64,000 nucleotides of DNA from assembly GCF_018457165.1 (NCBI RefSeq), contig NZ_JAFMNX010000001.1, positions 496,001 through 560,000 of the forward strand, in the 5' to 3' direction. This document shows positions 59,579 through 64,000 of the stretch, one piece after another. Every line of letters begins with the position of its first letter. Positions within the stretch are counted from its first letter, which is position 1. The stretch is from Tianweitania aestuarii (GTDB taxonomy: Bacteria > Pseudomonadota > Alphaproteobacteria > Rhizobiales > Rhizobiaceae). Position numbers and translations under genes: made by a program. The notes below the pieces were generated by a model. It was not told the DNA's origin, did not search any database, and was given only the letters and a program-made list of their open reading frames with translations.

Positions 59579-60533
59579 AGCCACCCAATATCCGCTGACC
59601 CTGGAAAATTGCGGCCAGACGATCACCTTCGATCATGCGCCGGACAGCGCCGTGACCGTTGGTCAGGCCGCGACCGAAGTGCTGTACACGTTGGGTCTCG
59701 GCGACAAGGTGAAAGGCACGTCCGTGTGGTTCACCGATGTTTTGCCGGAATACAAGGAGCTCAACGCCAAGGTCGAGCGCCTGGCGGACAATGATCCGAG
59801 CTTCGAAAGCGTCGTCAACAAGCGCCCGGGTCTCGTTGCGGTTCAGTTCGAATGGCATGTCGGTCCGCAAGGCATCGTCGGCACGCGCGACCAGTTCCAC
59901 GATGTCGGCATCCCCACCTATGTCATGCCCGCCGATTGCGTGGCCAAGGACAATACGGTCGGCATCGACGGCACCAGAACTCAGCTGTTTTCCACCGACA
60001 GCATCCACAAGGGCGTGCGCGAACTGGCCGAGATCTTCGACGTTCAGGACAAGGGCGAAGCGGTTGTCGCCGATCTGAAAGCGCGCGAGGAAAAGGCGAC
60101 CGAGCGCGCCAAGGCTGTTGCGCGTGACGATGTCTCGGCCGTGTTCTGGTTCTCCAGCGCCGAAATGAACATCGATCCCTATGTCGCCGGCCGCAAGGGT
60201 GGCCCGGCCTACATGATGGAGAAGACCGGCATCCGCAACATCGTGGAATCCGACGAGGAATGGCCGGTGGTGGGCTGGGAAACCATCGCCAAGGCGAACC
60301 CGACCTTCATCGTTGTCGCCAAGATGGATCGCCGTCGTTTTCCTGCCGATGACGTCGAAAAGAAGCTCGAATTCCTCAAGACTGATCCCGTCGCCAGCCA
60401 GATGGAAGCCGTAAAGGCCGGTCGCATCGTTGTGATGGACGCGCATGCGATGGATGCCACGATCCGGACCGTCAACGGCATCGAGGTTCTGGCGGATGCG
60501 CTGGAGAAGACCGACCTCCCGAAGAAGAACTGA
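59511..60533 (+). CDS. ABC transporter substrate-binding protein (TroA-like), paralog 1
   Basis: This 340-residue protein has a signal peptide (MMSHRFLLVALGLGVSTFAAQAEA) and the Periplasmic_binding_2 fold of BtuF/FhuD-type proteins. Typical segments are YPLTLENCGQTITFDHAPDSAVTVGQAATEVLYTLGLGDKVKGTSVWF and EWPVVGWETIAKANPTFIVV. The B12 riboswitch upstream suggests a corrinoid, cobalt complex or a cofactor precursor as ligand, though Fe-chelates also fit this family. ATG 59511 is used, with GGAG 11 bases before it. A close paralog follows. Confidence 0.88.
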   Translation: MMSHRFLLVALGLGVSTFAAQAEATQYPLTLENCGQTITFDHAPDSAVTVGQAATEVLYTLGLGDKVKGTSVWFTDVLPEYKELNAKVERLADNDPSFESVVNKRPGLVAVQFEWHVGPQGIVGTRDQFHDVGIPTYVMPADCVAKDNTVGIDGTRTQLFSTDSIHKGVRELAEIFDVQDKGEAVVADLKAREEKATERAKAVARDDVSAVFWFSSAEMNIDPYVAGRKGGPAYMMEKTGIRNIVESDEEWPVVGWETIAKANPTFIVVAKMDRRRFPADDVEKKLEFLKTDPVASQMEAVKAGRIVVMDAHAMDATIRTVNGIEVLADALEKTDLPKKN

Positions 60534-60548
60534 AAACCGGCCGGCCCG

Positions 60549-60568
60549 CTTGCCTTCGGAGGTGAAGG
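60549..60568 (+). terminator. Small hairpin between the two binding-protein genes
   Basis: TGCCTTC (60549-60555) pairs with GAAGGCA (60562-60568) around the loop GGAGGT, in the 72-base gap between the paralogs. It may partly separate the first binding protein from the rest of the operon. Confidence 0.45.
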
Positions 60569-60605
60569 CAGAGTAGGTGATGTTATTACATGACATGAGG
60601 GGATC

Positions 60606-61622
60606 ATGATTTCAGTTCGCCTGGCGCTTGCCGTCACCACGCTCGTTATAGTCGGGCATCAGGCTTGGGCCGAGCCCACGCAATACCCGCTCAGCCTGGA
60701 AAACTGCGGCCAAACGGTCCGCTTCGATCACGCGCCGGAAAGCGTCGTGACAGTCGGTCAGACCGGCACGGAAATGCTTTACGCGCTCGGCCTTGCAGAG
60801 CGCGTGAAAGGCACCTCCGTGTGGTTCAACGATGTTTTGCCGCAATACAAGGAAGCCAACGCGAAGATCGAGCGGCTTGCCGACAACCATCCGAGCTTCG
60901 AAAGCGTGGTCGCCAAGCGGCCGCAGCTCGTCACCAGCCAGTTCGAATGGCATGTCGGCCCGCAAGGCGTGACCGCCACACGAGAGCAGTTCTCGGACCT
61001 CGGCATCCCCACCTACATCATGCCCGCCGATTGCGTCGGCAAGGACAACCAAACGGGTGGCGATGGAACGCGCACCAGGGCTTTTTCGATCGACAGCGTC
61101 TACAAGGCCGTAAGCGAGCTGTCGGAAATCTTCGACGTCCAGGCCAAGGGCGAGGCGCTGCTTGCGGACATGAAGACCCGCGAAGCCGCGGCTAGCGAAA
61201 AGGCCAAAGGGCTGGGCCTGGAAGGCAAGACGGCCGCCTTCTGGTTCTCAAGCGCCGATATCGAGATCGACCCCTACATGGCCGGCCAGAAGGGCATTCC
61301 GGCCTATGTCATGAACAAAATCGGCCTGAAGAACATCGTGCAATCCGACGAGGAATGGCCGGTGGTGGGTTGGGAAACGGTTGCCAAGGCCGATCCCGAC
61401 ATCATCTTCGTGGCGCGCATGGACCGGCGCCGTTTCCCCGCCGACGACGTGCAGGTCAAGCTCGACTTCCTCAAAAGCGATCCGGTCACCAGCCAGATGA
61501 AGGCCGTGAAGGAAGACCGCATCGTGGTGGTTGATGCCCATGCCATTCACGCAGGCATCCGCATCCCGATGGGGATCGAAGCCATTGTCGACGGTTTAGA
61601 AAAGACCTACGCGGCGAAATGA
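60606..61622 (+). CDS. ABC transporter substrate-binding protein (TroA-like), paralog 2
   Basis: This 338-residue protein is plainly homologous along its whole length to the preceding one. It shares YPLxLENCGQTxxFDHAPxS, KGTSVWFxDVLPxYKExNAK, SDEEWPVVGWET and MDRRRFPADDV. Its signal peptide is MISVRLALAVTTLVIVGHQAWA. It is the product of a local duplication. Differences in the middle (DNQTGGDGTRTRAFSID versus DNTVGIDGTRTQLFSTD) may reflect ligand specificity. The stop overlaps the permease start by four bases, so it is likely the main partner of the transporter. Confidence 0.9.
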   Translation: MISVRLALAVTTLVIVGHQAWAEPTQYPLSLENCGQTVRFDHAPESVVTVGQTGTEMLYALGLAERVKGTSVWFNDVLPQYKEANAKIERLADNHPSFESVVAKRPQLVTSQFEWHVGPQGVTATREQFSDLGIPTYIMPADCVGKDNQTGGDGTRTRAFSIDSVYKAVSELSEIFDVQAKGEALLADMKTREAAASEKAKGLGLEGKTAAFWFSSADIEIDPYMAGQKGIPAYVMNKIGLKNIVQSDEEWPVVGWETVAKADPDIIFVARMDRRRFPADDVQVKLDFLKSDPVTSQMKAVKEDRIVVVDAHAIHAGIRIPMGIEAIVDGLEKTYAAK

Positions 61623-62695
61623 GCTTCTTCGTATCGGATCAAGCGCCGGCAAACCGGGTTTCCGGTCACAAGCGCCGCATCGCCCTTTACTGCCTCGGCG
61701 CGCTGCTGCTTTTGCTGCTGGCCGTGGCGATGGGTGCGGCCATTGGCGAAACGGCGATCCCGTTGGACGTCATAGGCAAGACCGTCGCCAACCGCATCTT
61801 TGGTGCGGCCTATACGCTTGATCCGATCGAGGAAGGCATCGTGTGGAGTTATCGCATCAGCCGCGCCATTGTTGCGGCAAGCTGCGGGGCAGCCCTTGCC
61901 GTCAGCGGCGCGGTGCTCCAGTCGCTCCTTCGCAATCCCCTGGCCGATCCTTACCTTCTGGGCCTTTCGGCCGGCGCATCCACCGGCGCCGTACTGGTCA
62001 CGGTAATCGGGGTCGGCGGCGGAATGGTGTCGCTGTCTTTCGGTGCCTTCTGGGGTGCAGCACTCGCCTTCGGTCTGGTTGCGCTTCTGGCGAAGGCGGC
62101 CGGCGGTGGTGTGAGCGCGCAGGGCACAGGCCAGATCATCCTTGCAGGCATTGCCGGATCGCAGCTCTTCAACGCGCTGACCTCCTTCATCATCACGCGC
62201 TCGGCCAATGCCGAACAAGCCCGCGGCATCATGTTCTGGCTGCTCGGGAATCTGAGCGGCGTGCGCTGGGACGATGTCTGGCTTGCGGTGCCGGTCGCCC
62301 TTGGCGGCGTCATAGTCTGCATCTGGCACATGCGCGCGCTTGATGCCTTTGCCTTTGGTGCGGAATCCGCCGCGTCGCTCGGCATCCCCGTGCGCCGCGT
62401 GCAGGTGGTGCTGATCGCGATGACCGCGCTGATGACGGCTGTGATGGTCAGCCTCGTCGGCTCGATCGGCTTTGTTGGTCTCGTTATTCCGCACGCCGCC
62501 CGCTTCCTCGTCGGTGTCCGCCATGGCCGCCTCCTGCCGGTCACCGCCTTGACTGGCGCCGTGTTTCTCGTGATCGCCGACATCGTCTCGCGCACCGCCA
62601 TTCCCGGTCAGGTTGTGCCGATCGGCGTCATTACAGCGCTAGTGGGCGCACCGGGCTTTGCGCTCATCCTCATTCGCGGAAGAAGCATGCGATGA
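61619..62695 (+). CDS. FecCD-type ABC transporter permease
   Basis: The 358-residue permease has about ten helices and the FecCD/BtuC core: SYRISRAIVAASCGAALAVSGAVLQSLLRNPLADPYLLGLSAGASTGA, then GSIGFVGLVIPHAARFLVG and the C-terminal GRLLPVTALTGAVFLVIADIVSRT. This type imports cobalamin or iron chelates. The ATG overlaps the paralog-2 stop. It and the next ATPase form the transporter. The N-terminal extension (about 20 residues) is hydrophilic. Confidence 0.92.
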   Translation: MSFFVSDQAPANRVSGHKRRIALYCLGALLLLLLAVAMGAAIGETAIPLDVIGKTVANRIFGAAYTLDPIEEGIVWSYRISRAIVAASCGAALAVSGAVLQSLLRNPLADPYLLGLSAGASTGAVLVTVIGVGGGMVSLSFGAFWGAALAFGLVALLAKAAGGGVSAQGTGQIILAGIAGSQLFNALTSFIITRSANAEQARGIMFWLLGNLSGVRWDDVWLAVPVALGGVIVCIWHMRALDAFAFGAESAASLGIPVRRVQVVLIAMTALMTAVMVSLVGSIGFVGLVIPHAARFLVGVRHGRLLPVTALTGAVFLVIADIVSRTAIPGQVVPIGVITALVGAPGFALILIRGRSMR

Positions 62696-63498
62696 TGCTG
62701 CGTGCTGAAAATCTTGGCTGGACCGTGCGCAACACGGCCATCGTCAGCGAGGTCAGCCTGAGCGTGCGGGAAGGGGAGATGCTTGGCATTCTCGGTCCAA
62801 ACGGCTCCGGCAAATCGACGCTGATGAAGATGCTGGCCGGCATTCTGGCGCCATCATCCGGCACGGTGACGCTAAAGGGGCAACCCATGGCCGCCATGCC
62901 ACGTCGCGCGATCGCGCAGATCCTCGCGCTGGTTGAGCAGCATGCCGGCACGGCCGAGCGCATCACCGTTCAGGATGCCGTCGAACTCGGCCGCACGCCC
63001 TGGCTGTCGGCGATCGAGCCTTGGTCGCCGCGCGACAATGCCATCGTTGCCCAGGCACTCGCTGATGTCGACATGGCCGGCATGACCAGGCGCCATTGGC
63101 ACACGCTGTCGGGGGGCGAGCAGCAGCGCGTGCATCTCGCCCGTGCGCTGGCGCAGCAACCGACCATCCTGCTCCTCGACGAGCCCACCAACCATCTCGA
63201 CATCGAGCATCAGCTGGCGATCCTCGGCCTGGTGCGCGCGCTGCCGATCACCACCGTGGTTGCTTTGCATGACCTCAATCAGGCGATGAATTGCGACCGT
63301 GTCGCGGTGCTGGACGGCGGCCGTCTCGTTCAGATCGGCCCGCCCGCCGAAGTGCTGACGGCGCAGATCATGCGCGACGTCTTCAATGTCCGCGCGAGCT
63401 TTCTCGTTGATCCCGAAGACGGCAGCCGCGTCATCCGCTTCCAGCCGCTTGGGCTACCGGCGGCCAACACGACACTCATCAAGGAGGAGCATTCATGA
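62692..63498 (+). CDS. ABC transporter ATP-binding protein (FecE/BtuD-like)
   Basis: The 268-residue ATPase has Walker A GPNGSGKS, signature LSGGEQQR and Walker B ILLLDEPTNHLD, plus a typical H-loop (VVALHDLNQAMN). It is the partner of the FecCD-type permease, whose stop it overlaps (ATGATG). The stop overlaps the pseudoazurin start by four bases, so the blue-copper protein is made in step with the importer. Confidence 0.93.
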   Translation: MMLRAENLGWTVRNTAIVSEVSLSVREGEMLGILGPNGSGKSTLMKMLAGILAPSSGTVTLKGQPMAAMPRRAIAQILALVEQHAGTAERITVQDAVELGRTPWLSAIEPWSPRDNAIVAQALADVDMAGMTRRHWHTLSGGEQQRVHLARALAQQPTILLLDEPTNHLDIEHQLAILGLVRALPITTVVALHDLNQAMNCDRVAVLDGGRLVQIGPPAEVLTAQIMRDVFNVRASFLVDPEDGSRVIRFQPLGLPAANTTLIKEEHS

Positions 63499-63935
63499 TC
63501 CGCACTGCACTTGCCGCAGTTCTGCTTTGCAGCCTGTCCAGCCTCGCTTGGGCCGATACGCATGAAGTGAAGATGCTCAACCGCGGTCCAAACGGCCCGA
63601 TGGATTATGATCCGGCCTATCTCGTGGTGAAGCCGGGTGACACCGTGAAGTTCCTGCCGACCGTAAAGGGTCACAACGTCGCGACGATCGACGGCTTCAT
63701 CCCGGAAGGCGCGGAGCCGTTCCTCAGCAAGATCAACCAGGAATTCGAGGTCACGCTCGAAGAGGAAGGCACCTACGGCGTGAAGTGCTCGCCGCATTTC
63801 GACATGGGCATGGTGATGCTGATCCAGGTCGGCGAAAGGAAGGCCGAAGAGGTCAAGCTGCCCGAGAAGCTGCCGCCGAGCGCCCGCAAGCGCTTCACCA
63901 AGATCATCGAAACCGCAAAGCAGGCCGGGCTCTGA
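63495..63935 (+). CDS. Pseudoazurin (blue copper protein)
   Basis: The 146-residue precursor has a signal peptide with AWA|DTHE cleavage after residue 20. Copper ligands in the precursor are H60, C98, H101 and M106 (GHNV, then VKCSPHFDMGM). They become H40, C78, H81 and M86 in the mature protein, the exact pseudoazurin spacing. Pseudoazurin donates electrons to nitrite or nitrous-oxide reductases in denitrifiers, but no such genes are in this window. Here it is coupled to a B12-riboswitch importer operon, which is unusual. Confidence 0.93.
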   Translation: MIRTALAAVLLCSLSSLAWADTHEVKMLNRGPNGPMDYDPAYLVVKPGDTVKFLPTVKGHNVATIDGFIPEGAEPFLSKINQEFEVTLEEEGTYGVKCSPHFDMGMVMLIQVGERKAEEVKLPEKLPPSARKRFTKIIETAKQAGL

Positions 63936-63936
63936 C

Positions 63937-64000
63937 ATGACCCGCGTTGCCCCACAAACCGCCAAAGCCATGTCCGAACACTGGACGGCGCGCGCCCATC
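63937..64000 (+). CDS. Unknown protein, N-terminal fragment at the right edge
   Basis: ATG 63937 begins one base after the pseudoazurin stop and opens a frame MTRVAPQTAKAMSEHWTARAH that continues beyond the window. It is probably the next gene of the same operon. The 21 residues are too few for a family call. The close spacing and the lack of a stop are the only evidence. Confidence 0.4.
   Translation, partial: MTRVAPQTAKAMSEHWTARAH

Noticed and set aside
1-64000. Search for CRISPR arrays, tRNA or rRNA genes, IS elements and phage genes
   Set aside because: No regularly spaced repeats, no tRNA-like cloverleaf with CCA or rRNA cores, and no transposase or integrase motif was seen by eye. Weak or diverged copies could be missed without a covariance or profile search.

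Overview
The window looks like chromosomal (or chromid) DNA of a high-GC alphaproteobacterium, most likely of the Hyphomicrobiales (Rhizobiales). The reasons are the order of the phn C-P lyase operon, the many short-overlap (ATGA/GTGA) operons, the abundance of ABC importers for amino acids and peptides, the pseudoazurin and the cobalamin riboswitch. I see no rRNA, tRNA, CRISPR array, transposase or phage gene, and no clearly broken gene. The genus is not decidable from the sequence alone.

Layout. 0-9.5 kb is a loose set of single genes: the start of a pirin gene, a secreted protein of unknown function, a CPBP membrane protein, a Yip1-like membrane protein, an HI0933-type flavoprotein, an exonuclease-like protein with a hemolysin III protein, and two divergent regulator/SDR pairs (XRE/MmyB and HxlR). 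Its intergenic spacers carry three copies of a 38-bp dispersed repeat. 9.5-20.9 kb is a complete phosphonate C-P lyase operon (phnGHIJKL, a hexapeptide transferase, phnC, phnD, phnE, a DUF1045 2H phosphoesterase, phnM, phnN) read leftward, with divergent phnF. The shared promoter holds a GntR-type palindrome and a Pho-box-like direct repeat. 21.1-25.6 kb is a metal/oxyanion resistance block: arsR-arsC-arsH-arsB leftward and chrA rightward. 25.6-34.9 kb is a LysR regulator and a PotD-type importer linked to two DAO-type flavoproteins, a heterodimeric HcnA/HcnB-like [2Fe-2S] flavoprotein and RidA, probably for uptake and oxidation of an opine, imino acid or D-amino acid.

35.2-38.6 kb has a DCC/DUF427/SDR trio and a translationally coupled DapA-like cluster. 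38.7-46.5 kb is a peptide ABC importer operon headed by argE and an M20 amidohydrolase. 46.8-51.7 kb is a two-component system with divergent cytochrome b561, eptA and dgkA, a lipid A modification module in which DgkA would recycle the diacylglycerol made by EptA. 51.7-54.6 kb has a type III polyketide synthase with an isoprenylcysteine-methyltransferase-like partner, then a coupled VIT1/CCC1 and cytochrome b561 pair. 55.1-59.0 kb is a membrane-bound gluconate-dehydrogenase-type three-subunit enzyme (Tat-exported small subunit, GMC flavoprotein, triheme cytochrome c), closed by two strong hairpins. 59.2-64 kb begins with a cobalamin riboswitch that leads into an importer operon with two tandem paralogous binding proteins, a FecCD permease and an ATPase, followed in the same coupled operon by pseudoazurin and the first 21 codons of one more gene.

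The most interesting parts are the riboswitch operon (duplicated binding proteins, a blue copper protein and a possible 62-codon leader ORF), the leaderless arsR promoter overlapping its operator, the paired PhnF/Pho control of the C-P lyase operon, and the oxidase/importer cluster of unknown substrate. All function calls rest on recognised motifs and context. No database search was run.
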